DNA of 64,000 nucleotides, from NCBI GenBank assembly GCA_016235425.1, contig JACRLC010000094.1, positions 1-64,000 on the forward strand, read 5' to 3'. Source of the stretch: Chloroflexota bacterium (GTDB lineage Bacteria; Chloroflexota; Anaerolineae; Anaerolineales; Villigracilaceae). Positions 1-8,841 of the stretch are shown in pieces; the first letter of the stretch is position 1, and each line of letters starts with the position of its first letter. The notes under the pieces are model-generated. The model searched no databases, had not been told where the DNA came from, and was given only the letters and a program-made list of their open reading frames with translations. Both the position numbers and the translations under genes were made by a program.

Positions 1-79
1 CGGCTGCAATTTCGACAGGGCTACTGCGACCCCATAGCTCTAGAAAAATTTTATCAGTTTCTTTGTTCCAAGTGGTCAT
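1..79 (-). CDS. Partial ORF, possible first integron cassette gene
   Basis: An open frame starts with ATG at 79 and runs off the left edge; only 26 residues are visible, beginning MTTWNKETDKIF. The W..E.D..FLELW pattern resembles the start of small SANT/helix-turn-helix proteins, but this is too short to assign. It is divergent from the integrase at 298, which is the geometry of intI and the first cassette of an integron. That it is real coding sequence is inference, since only the open frame, ATG and orientation support it. Confidence 0.4.
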   Translation of the reverse strand, partial: MTTWNKETDKIFLELWGRSSPVEIAA

Positions 80-130
80 TGATGATCGAGTTATGCTTTG
101 GCTTTCTCTTCATGACTACATCTTACGGGT

Positions 131-137
131 TCGTCCA
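131..137 (-). other. Candidate integron recombination core (GTTRRRY)
   Basis: Read on the minus strand this is GTTGGAC, which fits the GTTRRRY core at attI/attC crossover points. It lies between the integrase and the leftward ORF, about 52 bases before that ORF's ATG, where a first-cassette junction would be expected. A 7-mer this degenerate has roughly a one in five chance of occurring in this spacer on one strand, so support is weak. Confidence 0.2.
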
Positions 138-187
138 ACTACGGATAGACTGCACCGAATATAACGGCTTATGGACTGCACTTTCCC

Positions 188-230
188 CTGCAATCTAATC
201 CCCCAAATTAATTTAGGAATTAGATTGCAG
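188..230. repeat. 12-bp inverted repeat upstream of the integrase
   Basis: Arms CTGCAATCTAAT (188-199) and ATTAGATTGCAG (219-230) are perfectly complementary around an AT-rich 19-bp centre. It sits about 70 bases before the integrase start. It could be an operator, part of the attI region or a terminator for a leftward transcript; nothing decides between these. The rest of the 80-297 spacer shows no other feature I can support. Confidence 0.5.
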
Positions 231-297
231 AACTGGTACAATCTACTTCAACCAGTATAGCACGCCTCATTTTGCTCTGCAAAGGGAGATTCAAACA

Positions 298-1359
298 ATG
301 CCAGAACAACCCACACCCCCAAACAAATCAATATCATCCCCGTCCAGGATCCCCGAAAGGGGGCAGGGGACATCGTCCCTCACGGAGCATCCTGTAAGGG
401 CGAAGGGCAAAAAACTCCTCGACCAACTCCGCGACGCCATCCGCGCCAAACACTACTCCTATCGTACCGAACAAACCTACTTGGACTGGTGCAAACGCTA
501 CATCCTTTATCACAACAAGCGCCACCCCGCCGAAATGGGAGTCCCCGAAATTCAAGCCTTCATCACACACCTCGCCACCGAGCGCAACGTCGCCGCATCC
601 ACACAGAATCAAGCCCTCAGCGCCGTCCTCTTCCTTTATCGAAACGTCCTTCTCAAAGACATCAAATTTCCCACCGACGTTATCCGTGCAAAAAAACCCG
701 ACCGTCTCCCATCGGTGCTCTCCAAGGCCGAAGCCCTTTCCATCATCCAAAACATGAGCGGCATCCCAAAATTAATGACCCAACTCCTGTTCGGCTCCGG
801 ACTTAGGCTTATGGAATGCCTCCGACTCCGCATCAAAGACATAGACTTCGCCAACCGCCAGATCATTGTCCGCGATGGCAAGGGCGAAAGCGACCGTTCT
901 GTTCCCCTTCCCCAAAGTATTACCCCTGCCCTCAAAGAACACGTACAAAATGTCAAACGCATCCATCAAACTGATTTGAAAGAGGGCTACGGTGAAATCC
1001 GCCTCCCTTATGCCCTCGAAAGAAAATACCCCAATGCCAACCGCGAACCTGCATGGCAATACGCCTTCCCCGCCTCCCAGCGCTCACGCGACCCCCAAAC
1101 TGGCAAAACCATGCGCCATCACCTCGATGAAAGCGTTCTTCAGCGTGCTGTAAAACGGGCCACTCGCGCCGCCAAAATTGACAAACCCGTATCCCCCCAC
1201 ATCTTCCGTCATAGCTTCGCCACCCATCTTTTACAAAACGGATATGACATTCGCACCGTCCAGGAACTGCTCGGACATAAAGATGTCAAAACCACCATGA
1301 TCTACACCCACGTCCTGCAACTCGGCGCCCTCGCCGTCAAATCCCCCCTCGACGACTAA
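298..1359 (+). CDS. Integron-type tyrosine recombinase (IntI family)
   Basis: A site-specific tyrosine recombinase of 353 aa. The N-terminal SAM-like DNA-binding domain spans about residues 38-125. The catalytic set is complete: R170, K195, H301, R304, H327 and nucleophile Y336. Between K195 and H301 it has the extra segment typical of integron integrases (about 228-272, with [10 protein letters not shown] and a W-Q-Y-F-P run) that XerC/D and phage integrases lack. The C-terminus ending VKSPLDD resembles the conserved tail of environmental IntI proteins. GGGAG precedes the ATG. Residues 15-38 are low-complexity and look repeat-derived. Known family role: moving gene cassettes between attI and attC sites. 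No attC array lies to the right; any cassettes should lie left of the window. The enzyme looks intact. Confidence 0.88.
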   Translation: MPEQPTPPNKSISSPSRIPERGQGTSSLTEHPVRAKGKKLLDQLRDAIRAKHYSYRTEQTYLDWCKRYILYHNKRHPAEMGVPEIQAFITHLATERNVAASTQNQALSAVLFLYRNVLLKDIKFPTDVIRAKKPDRLPSVLSKAEALSIIQNMSGIPKLMTQLLFGSGLRLMECLRLRIKDIDFANRQIIVRDGKGESDRSVPLPQSITPALKEHVQNVKRIHQTDLKEGYGEIRLPYALERKYPNANREPAWQYAFPASQRSRDPQTGKTMRHHLDESVLQRAVKRATRAAKIDKPVSPHIFRHSFATHLLQNGYDIRTVQELLGHKDVKTTMIYTHVLQLGALAVKSPLDD

Positions 1360-1861
1360 CCACTGACCACCGAATTATTATTACAGCGCAAGGTTCGGAT
1401 CAGGCATGGCCACCTGCATGAACCATCCACGAATATTCACGAACACCTGCACTGCGCGCAGGCGCAAGTGTAAACGAATGGGTAGTGGTTACATTGTAAG
1501 TGATGACAATTTTTACCTCTTCAACCGAATTGCTTTTTTTAACACGAATGACGCGAATTTGGCGAATTTCGCTAATATTTTCTGAAGAATTCGCGTCATT
1601 CGCCCATTAGCGAAATTCGCGTTAAGAACTGTCACTTACTTTTCATCCACTACCAACGAATGGATGTGCCATATTCGTGAATTCGTGGACGGTAATCTCG
1701 GCCCCCTCGCCGTCAAATCTCCCCTCGACGACATACGAGAACCAAAGGGAGAATACACTGTAGCTCCATGTGCCTTGGCCGTTGATTGCGCCCCCAGAGC
1801 CGAAGCCCTGAGCGGAGCGAAGGGGCAGCGGATCGAGGTCAAATCCCCGCTCGATGATTGA
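1321..1861. repeat. Integrase 3' end and two downstream echoes
   Basis: The last 36 coding bases of the integrase (1321-1356) recur at 1697-1732 with 34 of 36 identical. A shorter, more diverged copy lies at 1838-1861. The two downstream copies are in the same frame as each other and both still encode VKSPLDD; the last keeps a TGA stop in the same place as a real integrase end. The sequence between copies is not integrase. They look like remnants of earlier integrase 3' ends rather than chance. Confidence 0.75.
1423..1692. repeat. Large imperfect palindrome, about 270 bp
   Basis: Outer arms (CCATCCACGAAT... at 1423 and ...ATTCGTGGACGG ending 1692), middle arms (GGTAGTGG and GTAAGTGA near 1480-1500, complemented near 1630-1655) and an inner 15-bp stem (CGAATGACGCGAATT, complemented just downstream) are nested around about 1,577. 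The stretch 1360-2037 holds no gene; it contains this palindrome, the integrase echoes and the ACTGAT-type repeats. Confidence 0.6.
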
Positions 1862-1883
1862 CCGACTCCCTCCTCCTGCCCGC

Positions 1884-2064
1884 TGATAACTGTTCACTGC
1901 TCACTGATAACTGATTACTCCTCACCAATGATTGGCCCCGCCATCAAAACGGGTAGCCGCGTTACACTTCTCCAATCTCCAATCTCTACTTCTCCACGCA
2001 CCACATTGCCTCTTTATTACCAATTACTGATAACTGGTTACTGCCCACTGATCACTGCTCCTCC
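1884..2064. repeat. ACTGATAACTG-type simple repeats
   Basis: Degenerate iterations of CTGATAACTG, TTCACTGCTCACTG and ACTGATCACTG occur at 1884-1920 and 2020-2062, with a related TCTCCAATCTC run between. The second block contains the stop codon and the last codons of the esterase gene on the minus strand. A related fragment lies near 39,806-39,830. Confidence 0.6.
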
Positions 2065-2964
2065 TTCCCCATCCCTCATAATAAACTCCCCCACCTTCCC
2101 AATCGCCTCCCTCGCTTCAGGCAGGATGCTCGCCGCGAAGTGCCAGACGTGTTGCATCCCCTCCCAGACTTCAAGCCTCACTTCCACACCCGCGCGGCGG
2201 GCGCGTTCCGCCAAGTGCGTCGAATCCGAGAGCAGGATTTCGTCCGAGCCGACCTGAATCAGCAGGCGCGGCAAACCGTGCAAATCCGCATAAAGGGGAG
2301 ATGCCAGCGGATCGCGTGCATCTGCCTCGCCCAGGTAGAGATGGGCGGAGACGCGCAGTTTATCCCCGTTGATCACGTAATCGGCTTTGGCATTTTCCTG
2401 CCAGGATTCGCCGCTTGCGGACAAATCCGTCCACGGCGAGAGCACAACGGCAGAGGCGGGCATGGGAATGCCGCGTTCACGCAACGCAACCAGCAGGGCA
2501 ATCGTCAGGCCGCCGCCAGCCGAATCCCCGGCAATCGTAATTTGCCGGGGTTTTATCTTTTTATCCAGAAGCCATTGATAGGCAGACAGCGCGTCCTCGA
2601 GCGCGGCAGGATAGGGATGTTCTGGCGCGAGACGGTAGTCAACGGTCAGGGCGCGTCCCCTTGCCGCGTAGGCGATGTTTGCGGCCAGGGCGCGGTGCGA
2701 GCGGGTGGAGCCTGCGTTGTACGACCCGCCGTGCAAATATAAAATGACGCGCGCCGTGCCGGTCCCCGCCGGAATGATCCATTCGCCGGGGACGCCGTTT
2801 GCCGACACACCGATATGGTCAATGTGGACGATAGGACGAAAGATTTCCCCCGCCATATCCAAATTTGCGCGTCCATCCCCGACGTTGAACGGGTCGCCGT
2901 TTTGGGGCAGGAATTTCCTTGCGAAGAGCAGTGACTTTAAAGCCCGTGCCTGCCAGCTAAGCAT
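2038..2964 (-). CDS. Alpha/beta hydrolase, hormone-sensitive lipase-like esterase
   Basis: A carboxylesterase-type hydrolase, 308 aa. It has the oxyanion-hole motif HGG (YLHGGSYNAGS, about residue 75) and the nucleophile elbow GDSAGG (about residue 148), which define the HSL/family IV group; the Asp and His appear to be in the C-terminal third (DEILLSD and QHVWH). The ATG at 2964 is chosen because GGAGGT lies 6 bases upstream; an upstream in-frame GTG at 2982 would put the SD inside the gene. No signal peptide, so probably cytoplasmic. The last residues (GGAVISGQ) are encoded by a dispersed repeat, suggesting that the original C-terminus was altered. Substrate unknown. Confidence 0.85.
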   Translation of the reverse strand: MLSWQARALKSLLFARKFLPQNGDPFNVGDGRANLDMAGEIFRPIVHIDHIGVSANGVPGEWIIPAGTGTARVILYLHGGSYNAGSTRSHRALAANIAYAARGRALTVDYRLAPEHPYPAALEDALSAYQWLLDKKIKPRQITIAGDSAGGGLTIALLVALRERGIPMPASAVVLSPWTDLSASGESWQENAKADYVINGDKLRVSAHLYLGEADARDPLASPLYADLHGLPRLLIQVGSDEILLSDSTHLAERARRAGVEVRLEVWEGMQHVWHFAASILPEAREAIGKVGEFIMRDGEGGAVISGQ

Positions 2965-3021
2965 TTCTACCTCCGCTATCACTGTAACACGCGGAGGTTA
3001 AAAATATGTTTGAAGTTTCCT

Positions 3022-3191
3022 GTCATTGCGAGGAGGGTGTTCGCCTGCCCCGATGTTCTTTCGGGGTCACGATGAAGCAATCTCCCGTTAAACGGCAAAG
3101 TCTCATCGAGGACATCTTTCCACTTACCGGGGATTGCTTTGTCGCAACAAACGCTTCTCAGAATCCCGCCGTAATTCGGCGGGACAATGAC
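3022..3191. repeat. GTCATTGCGAGG-family palindromic element
   Basis: Begins GTCATTGCGAGGAGG, contains the internal GAAGCAATCTCCCG and GGATTGCTTTGTCGC motifs, and ends GGGACAATGAC. Termini are inverted. This copy also carries CCCGCCGTAATTCGGCGGG. It fills the gap between the esterase and the MFS gene. Other copies are at 4547, 38880, 41459 and 56337. Confidence 0.8.
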
Positions 3192-3214
3192 ATGTTTATT
3201 TAACGGAACCAGCC

Positions 3215-4521
3215 TCAAATCCCCGCGCGAAGCGTTGCCCGGGATTTGGAAATGCGGTTGAGCAAATACAGCCCAAAGGCGCTGGCCAGGCCGAGGGTGA
3301 GTCCTCCCATCCAAATGGCGCGCGGCGCGATGTTGTCGTTGATGAAACCGCCGATCAGCGGGGACAGCGTGCGGGCGAGACCCCAGCCCAGCCAGTAGAT
3401 GGACATGTAACGGCCGCGCAGGTCGGCGGGGGCGAGGTCGGCCACGTATTTGCTGGCGGTGGGGACGAGGGTCAGTTCGCCGAAAGTCAGGATGACCATG
3501 CTCAGCCAGAATCCCCAGAAACCGCTCATCAACGCCACGCTTCCCGCGCCCGCGGCATAGATGAGCATGCCCGCCGCCGCGACTGGAAGCGTTTTGTGGC
3601 GGCGCGTCACCCGCGTAACCGAATATTGGATGAAGACGCACATCAGCGCGTTGGTGGTGGGGATCCAGCCGTAGAGCGCTTCGGGGATGCCGAAGTTCAT
3701 TTTTGCGTAGACCGGCATGAGGATCCACAGCATGGTCGGCGCGATCAGCCCGATGCTGACGAGCACGACGAAGGCCATGTAGCCTTTATCTTTGAAGACG
3801 CGAAGGTAGCCGTTGGTGGTCCTTGCTTCTTCCATTTCAGAACGCGGACCAGCGCCGATTAACGCGGAATCTTTTCTGCGTTCTCCGCGTTTTTCAGCGT
3901 TCGATTTGTTTGGCGATTTTTCCAATGTTTCGCGTGCCAGGAAAAGCAGGAGCAGGCTGTAAGCGATGAAGCCCGCCGCCGCACCGTAAAACCCGCCGCC
4001 GCACCGTAAAACGCAAGATTGTAGGATGTGGACGCCAGAAAGCCGCCGACAGCCGGTCCCATGGCGAAAGCCGCGTTGTTGGCGATGCGGTTGATGGCGT
4101 AGGCGTCGGTGCGTTTCTCGGAGAGGATCATATCCGCCAGCATCGCGTCCGCCCCGACCTGGTAAAGGGGATTCGACAACCCGATCAGGATCATCAGGAT
4201 GACGAAGTGCGGGTACGTTTCGGCGCGCATGAGGAAGAAATACGCGATCCCGTTCATAGCGAGGCTGAAAACCATCACCACCTTGCGCCCGATCTTATCG
4301 GCCAGTGTGCCGGCAAGAAAGGACGACAGCAATCCCGTGCCTGCGTTGATCGAGATCAACGTGGCAACGGTGCTGAGAGGCAGGTTTAGCTTACCGCTGG
4401 CGTAGATGAGCAGGAACGGCCAGATCATACTTCCCCCCGCAGTAGCTAGGACAATGCCCGTGATCATCAGCCAGAATTGGCGGGGATATTCGTTGTAGAG
4501 TGTTCTTAGTTTTTGAAGCAT
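3215..4521 (-). pseudogene. MFS transporter, frameshifted by a 20-bp duplication
   Basis: Two overlapping frames together encode one 12-helix major facilitator protein. The N-terminal half (from ATG 4521) carries MFS motif A (GTLADKIGRKVV) and six helices; it leaves frame at LAFYGAAAGF. The C-terminal half continues in another frame to 3215 with six more helices. The cause is visible: the 20-bp unit at 3972-3991 is repeated at 3992-4011, and removing one copy restores the frame (LAFYGAAAGF then IAYSLLLLF). The central loop (EKSPNKSNAEKRGERRKDSA) is polar and probably repeat-derived. Either a recent pseudogene, a slippage-prone switch or an assembly error. Substrate unknown; drug or sugar efflux is typical of the family. 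Confidence 0.85.
3972..4011. repeat. Perfect 20-bp tandem duplication
   Basis: CCCGCCGCCGCACCGTAAAA occurs twice in direct tandem (3972-3991, 3992-4011). Because 20 is not a multiple of 3 it shifts the MFS frame. Confidence 0.95.
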
Positions 4522-4546
4522 GGATTGATTTTATCTGCTGCGTTAT

Positions 4547-4735
4547 GTCATTGCGAGGAGCGCTCTTGTTCTTCGCGGCGAAGCAATCTCCTCTTGCACA
4601 GTGTCACGCTGAGTCCTTCGACAGGGTTTCGACAGGCTCAACCTACCAGCTCAGGATAAACTCCGCGAAGCTTCTCTGCCATTTGTGAACGAGACCCTTC
4701 GGTCGCTGAAAAACGCTCCTTCAGGGTGACATGGT
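4547..4735. repeat. Composite dispersed repeat
   Basis: Starts as a GTCATTGCGAGGAGCG element with GCGAAGCAATCTCC, then passes into a second family (GTGTCACGCTGAGTCCTTCGACAGG ... CCTTCAGGGTGACATGG, here described by its ends). There is no credible gene between the MFS locus and pnp. Confidence 0.7.
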
Positions 4736-4776
4736 TCGTTCATCTATCTCTATTCATCCTGGTGAACAATTGAGAC

Positions 4777-4814
4777 AAAAAAGCCCCTCCCGCACAACGA
4801 GGCGCAGGAGGGGC
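4777..4814 (-). terminator. Rho-independent terminator of pnp
   Basis: On the minus strand GCCCCTCC (4814-4807) pairs with GGAGGGGC (4790-4783) and is followed by six T residues. It lies 18 bases beyond the pnp stop. Confidence 0.88.
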
Positions 4815-4831
4815 GTATGACTTTCAAACTT

Positions 4832-7066
4832 CTAGCGTCGTCCGCCGCGGTTATCACCGCGTCCCCCACGATCGCCGCCGCGTCCGCCGCGATCACCACC
4901 TCTGCCTCCGCCGCCGGGCCGCGGGCCGCTCTTGCGCTGATCCTTCTCGCGCGCCTCCTCGGCCGTCCAGCCTTCGAGCACGGCTTGGCGAGACAGGCGG
5001 ATCTTGCCCTGCGGGTCAATGTCCGTGACCATCACGGTCAGTTCATCGCCGAGCCTGCAAATATCCTCCACCGTATTGACGCGCTCGCTGTCGAGCTGCG
5101 AGATGTGGACGAGGCCGTCCACGCCGGGCAAAATTTCCACGAACGCGCCGAAGGCTTCGATGCGAACGACCTTGCCGGTGTAGATGTTGCCGATCACTGC
5201 GCTGTCACTCAGGGCTTCGACGCGTTCCTGCGCAATTTTCGCTCCCGCGCCTTCGGTGGACGCGATGTACACGGTGCCGTCTTCCTCGATGTCGATCTTC
5301 GTGTGCGTCTCCTCCTGCAATGCGCGGATGTTCTTTCCGCCGGGGCCGATCAATGCGCCGATCTTATCCACCGGAATCTTCACGGTGATGATGCGCGGCG
5401 CGTGCGGTTTCAATTCTGCGCGCGCTTCGGGCAGGACGACCAGCATCTTTTCCATAATGGACATGCGTGCCACGCGCGCCTGTTCGAGCGCTTCCTTCAT
5501 CATCTGCGCGCTCAGGCCGGAAATCTTGATGTCCATTTGCAGGGCGGTGATTCCAGCCGCAGTCCCGGCAACCTTGAAGTCCATGTCGCCGAGATGATCT
5601 TCCGTGCCTTGAATGTCGGTGAGAATTTGGTAGCGGCCGGCATCATCCGTAATAAGTCCCATCGCCACGCCGGAGACGGGAGCCTTGATCGGCACACCCG
5701 CGTCCATGAGTGCAAGTGTCGAGCCGCAGACCGATCCCATCGAAGTTGAGCCATTGGAGGACAAGGCCTCTGACACAACGCGGATGGTATACGGGAAGGA
5801 TTCTTCCGCCGGAATGACGGGTTCCAACGCCCGTTCTGCCAGCGCTCCATGCCCGACCTCGCGCCTGCTCTGGCCTCGAAGAGGCTTTACCTCACCCGTG
5901 GAGAACGGCGGGAAGTTATAGTGGTGCATGTACCGTTTGGTGTCGTTGGGCGATAAGTTATCCAGTTCCTGCGCTTCGCCGAGAGTACCGAGCGTCGCAA
6001 ACGAAAGCACCTGGGTCTCGCCGCGGGTGAACAAACCTGTTCCGTGAGCGCGCGGGGAAATTCCCACTTCGCACCAAATCGGGCGGATCTCGGTCGGTGT
6101 GCGGCCATCGGGGCGCTTGCCTATGCTCAGGATTCTCTCGCGCACGATTTTGTGTTCCGCCTCACTGAACGCGGACTCGACATCCTTCTTCGCAGGTGCG
6201 TCGGGGGTTCCCTCCACGCAAAACTCCGCAGCGACCTTCTGGAGCAATTCGTCCATGCCGCCGTAGAACTCGGCCTTGCTCAACGGCTTGTCGAGCAGTT
6301 CATTCATCGAGGCGCTGACGAACTCGAAAACTTTCTTTTGCAGTTCTTCGTCTGCGATGGCGATGGTCGGTTCGCGTTTCGGCTTGCCCACTTCCGCGGC
6401 CATCTTGAGTTGCAAATCGATCAGCGGCTGGATGGACTTGTGACCAAGTTCCAGCGCGTCGGCCATCACATCTTCGGGAATTTCGTTCGCGCCGCACTCA
6501 ACCATGAGAATCGCCTCTTTGGTGCCGGCAATTCGCAGGTCCAGATCGGAAGCGTCCATTTCGGCAAATGTCGGGTTGATCACGAATTCGCCGTTGACGC
6601 GTCCCACGCGCACCGCGCCCACAGGTCCGCCCCACGGAATGTCTGAGATCATGATGGCGGCGGAGGCGGCGTTGATGGCGAGGATGTCGAGCGGGTTTTC
6701 GCTGTCCGAGGAAAGCGAGAACATCATCACCTGCACTTCATTTCGCATTCCATGCTGGAACAGCGGGCGCAGGGGACGGTCGGTGAGGCGGGCGGTGAGG
6801 ATGGCTTCCGTGCCGGGGCGTCCTTCGCGGCGGAAGAACGAGCCGGGGATCTTTCCGCCGGCGGAAAGTCTTTCTTCGTATTCCACGCTTAGCGGGAAGA
6901 AGTCAATGCCTTCGCGCACGCCGCCCATGGTGGCCGCCGCAAAGACAATGGCATCGTTGGTTCCAAAGGTCACTGCGCCGCCTGCCTGGCCGGCTAGTTT
7001 GCCGGTTTCAAAGGTAAAGGTGCGCGTTCCAACGACGGCTGAATATTTTTTCGATTCGGGTTTCAT
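4832..7066 (-). CDS. pnp: Polyribonucleotide nucleotidyltransferase (PNPase)
   Basis: Phosphorolytic 3'-to-5' exoribonuclease of mRNA decay, normally a trimeric ring. 744 aa, the usual length. It has two RNase PH-type domains (about 5-230 and 310-545) around a helical linker. A KH domain follows with the [10 protein letters not shown] loop (about 552-612), then an S1 domain ([20 protein letters not shown], about 620-690). The tail is unusual: roughly 30 residues of [11 protein letters not shown] repeats, which should add non-specific RNA binding. The ATG at 7066 has an AGGAG 4 bases upstream; the longer frame would need TTG and has no SD. rpsO lies directly upstream on the same strand, the classic rpsO-pnp order, but 325 bp of repeats and a terminator separate them here. 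Confidence 0.97.
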   Translation of the reverse strand: MKPESKKYSAVVGTRTFTFETGKLAGQAGGAVTFGTNDAIVFAAATMGGVREGIDFFPLSVEYEERLSAGGKIPGSFFRREGRPGTEAILTARLTDRPLRPLFQHGMRNEVQVMMFSLSSDSENPLDILAINAASAAIMISDIPWGGPVGAVRVGRVNGEFVINPTFAEMDASDLDLRIAGTKEAILMVECGANEIPEDVMADALELGHKSIQPLIDLQLKMAAEVGKPKREPTIAIADEELQKKVFEFVSASMNELLDKPLSKAEFYGGMDELLQKVAAEFCVEGTPDAPAKKDVESAFSEAEHKIVRERILSIGKRPDGRTPTEIRPIWCEVGISPRAHGTGLFTRGETQVLSFATLGTLGEAQELDNLSPNDTKRYMHHYNFPPFSTGEVKPLRGQSRREVGHGALAERALEPVIPAEESFPYTIRVVSEALSSNGSTSMGSVCGSTLALMDAGVPIKAPVSGVAMGLITDDAGRYQILTDIQGTEDHLGDMDFKVAGTAAGITALQMDIKISGLSAQMMKEALEQARVARMSIMEKMLVVLPEARAELKPHAPRIITVKIPVDKIGALIGPGGKNIRALQEETHTKIDIEEDGTVYIASTEGAGAKIAQERVEALSDSAVIGNIYTGKVVRIEAFGAFVEILPGVDGLVHISQLDSERVNTVEDICRLGDELTVMVTDIDPQGKIRLSRQAVLEGWTAEEAREKDQRKSGPRPGGGGRGGDRGGRGGDRGGRGDNRGGRR

Positions 7067-7080
7067 TTTGTCTCCTGTTG

Positions 7081-7150
7081 CGTAGGGGCGGGTTTCCCCG
7101 TCCAATAAGGTGTTATTTCCACCTTGGGGGACGGGACGTCGCCCCTACGA
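7081..7150. repeat. CGTAGGGGCG inverted-repeat element
   Basis: CGTAGGGGCGGGTTTCCCCG at 7081 is mirrored by GGACGTCGCCCCTACG ending 7150. It occupies the 5' leader of pnp, 15 bases before its start codon, so a pnp transcript from upstream would carry this hairpin. Confidence 0.75.
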
Positions 7151-7234
7151 TATTTTCCGCCTGTGTCAGGGACTGAAGAGCGGGGGCAACAAACGGTTGT
7201 CTTCGCTATTCAATTCCTGACTGCGGGTCTATTT

Positions 7235-7383
7235 TCCTCTCCTAAAGCAGGAGAGGCCGGGGTGAGGGCTGCTCCCTCTCCCACCGGGAGAGGGCTGGGG
7301 TGAGGGTTTCTCCCTCTCCCACCGGGAGAGGGCCGGGGTGAGGGTTTCGCCCTCTCCCATCCGGGAGAGGGTCGGGGTGAGGG
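7235..7383. repeat. Array of four CCCTCTCCC...GGGAGAGGG hairpin units
   Basis: Four consecutive units of about 36 bp each pair CCCTCTCCC with GGGAGAGGG and end in GGGTGAGGG. The first unit is diverged (CCTCTCCTAAAGCAGGAGAGG). Single copies of the same family lie at 11368-11428 and 18032-18066. No gene is present in 7067-7430. Confidence 0.9.
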
Positions 7384-7385
7384 TT

Positions 7386-7406
7386 AAAAAAGACCCCAAA
7401 GGTCTT
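7386..7406 (-). terminator. Probable rpsO terminator
   Basis: On the minus strand AAGACC, TTTGG loop, GGTCTT, then a run of T. It lies 25 bases after the rpsO stop, so rpsO and pnp are probably not simply co-transcribed. Confidence 0.7.
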
Positions 7407-7430
7407 TGAGACTTTCAGGGTCTAACGGCC

Positions 7431-7706
7431 TTACTGCTTGCGGCGGAGGTTCAAACGGTCGGTCACTGCGATGTATTGCTGGTACTGTGTCTTGCGCAAG
7501 TACGTGAGCAAACGGCGGCGCTGTCCAACCATTTTGAGCAATCCACGGCGGCAGGATTCATCGTGCTTGTTCGCGCGCAAGTGCTCGGTGAGCTGGGTGA
7601 TGCGGCGGGTAAGGATGGCTACCTGTACTTCGGGTGAGCCGGTGTCCTTGTCGTGGCGATGAAAATCCTGAATTGCCTGTTCTTTCACTTCCTTCTGTAA
7701 CGGCAT
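7431..7706 (-). CDS. rpsO: 30S ribosomal protein S15
   Basis: 91 aa, full length for S15, which binds the 16S rRNA three-way junction in the platform. The family signature is present in [20 protein letters not shown] and the central helix ([18 protein letters not shown]), with the RRRLLTYLR segment near the end. The ATG at 7706 starts the conserved [10 protein letters not shown] and has AGGAAG upstream; a 39-residue upstream extension of the frame has no family similarity. Upstream of pnp as in most bacteria. Confidence 0.97.
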   Translation of the reverse strand: MPLQKEVKEQAIQDFHRHDKDTGSPEVQVAILTRRITQLTEHLRANKHDESCRRGLLKMVGQRRRLLTYLRKTQYQQYIAVTDRLNLRRKQ

Positions 7707-7848
7707 GACGTATGCTTCCTTTCTGTAAGATTTTGGCGGCAAAAACTCGCCGCACGAGCAGGTCTCCATGCCCACAGCCAAATCCCGCTTTTGGCGGGGA
7801 TACCGTGCGGCAGGACCAGTCACGGGCGGAAATTATACCAGAAAAGTA

Positions 7849-8766
7849 TTATTCGTCTGTTGTTACGCGGTTTCGTCCGGCCTGCTTGCTCTGGTACATC
7901 AGCCCGTCTGCCCGTTTGAGCAGGTCCTGGAGCATGTCGTCCGGTTTTGCGATGGTCGCGCCGATTGAAATGGTCACTTTCAGGTTTCTGCCATCATCTT
8001 CAATCTCCGCCCCTTCGATTAACCTTCTGAGCTTTTCAGCCACTTTTCCCAGCCCCTGCATACTGATGTCCAGCACGAGAACAAGGAATTCCTCGCCGCC
8101 CCAGCGCCCGCACGAATCGGTTATGCGGAGATTCTGCCTGAGTGAATTGGCTGTGAACCGCAACACTTTGTCGCCGGTGAGATGCCCGTACGTGTCGTTG
8201 AAATTTTTGAAATGATCGATATCAATGAACAGAATTCCGAAAGGCACGCCGCCATTCTTATAATCTTCCAGCGCGAATCGAATCTTTCCTTCGATGTGCG
8301 AGCGGTTGCCAATGCCTGTCAGCGCGTCGAATAACACGGTTTGCTCCACCTTTCTGTTGCGTTGGTAGGCCGCGATCACAGCCTTGTTATCGGAGAAGAT
8401 TTCGATTGCGCCGTTGATATTTCCCCGCTCATCTTTTGTTGGAATGATCCTTGCCAGTGTTGAAACGCGATACCCCTCCGCATGTTTGAGAAAGACCATG
8501 CTTTCACGGCTGTTTCCATCTTTCAGTGTCAGAAGAATTGGAAGATCGTCTTCCCTGATTTCCGTCCCATTTTCGAGCAGGTGTGTGATGTGATTATTCC
8601 CGCAAAATGTCCCCAATATATCGTCGGCGCGAAAGCCCGTGATTCGCTCCGCTCCCAGGTTCCACCCAACGACGCGCCCAATGCTGTCTATTTGGTATAT
8701 GCCTTCGAATATATTCTCAGCGAGCGCTTCGTAGATTTTATGTTCAAAATCTCTTGCCTGCTTCAT
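7849..8766 (-). CDS. PAS-GGDEF diguanylate cyclase
   Basis: 305 aa, cytoplasmic. An N-terminal PAS fold (about 10-130: NIFEGIYQIDSIGRVVGWN, then the TLARIIPTKDERGN strand) is joined by a short coiled linker to a GGDEF domain (about 145-300). The active-site motif is GGEEF (223-227) and the metal-binding Asp residues lie in FIDIDHFKNFND (182-193). RITD at 214-217 sits five residues before GGEEF, the position of the allosteric I-site, so product inhibition by c-di-GMP is likely. There is no membrane segment and no EAL domain. The PAS ligand is unknown. It appears monocistronic and its upstream spacer shows nothing else. Confidence 0.92.
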   Translation of the reverse strand: MKQARDFEHKIYEALAENIFEGIYQIDSIGRVVGWNLGAERITGFRADDILGTFCGNNHITHLLENGTEIREDDLPILLTLKDGNSRESMVFLKHAEGYRVSTLARIIPTKDERGNINGAIEIFSDNKAVIAAYQRNRKVEQTVLFDALTGIGNRSHIEGKIRFALEDYKNGGVPFGILFIDIDHFKNFNDTYGHLTGDKVLRFTANSLRQNLRITDSCGRWGGEEFLVLVLDISMQGLGKVAEKLRRLIEGAEIEDDGRNLKVTISIGATIAKPDDMLQDLLKRADGLMYQSKQAGRNRVTTDE

Positions 8767-8841
8767 GTAAAAATATTAGCATGTCAAAACATGATTTAAC
8801 CTTACAGGTCATTTGCACGGCCTTGAATCAGGACTTTTAGA

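Noticed and set aside
298-1359. Integrase as part of a prophage
   Set aside because: It has the integron-specific insertion, and no phage structural, replication or lysis genes are nearby.
7235-7383. Tandem repeat array that might be a CRISPR
   Set aside because: Units are nearly contiguous palindromes without unique spacers of constant length, and there are no cas genes.
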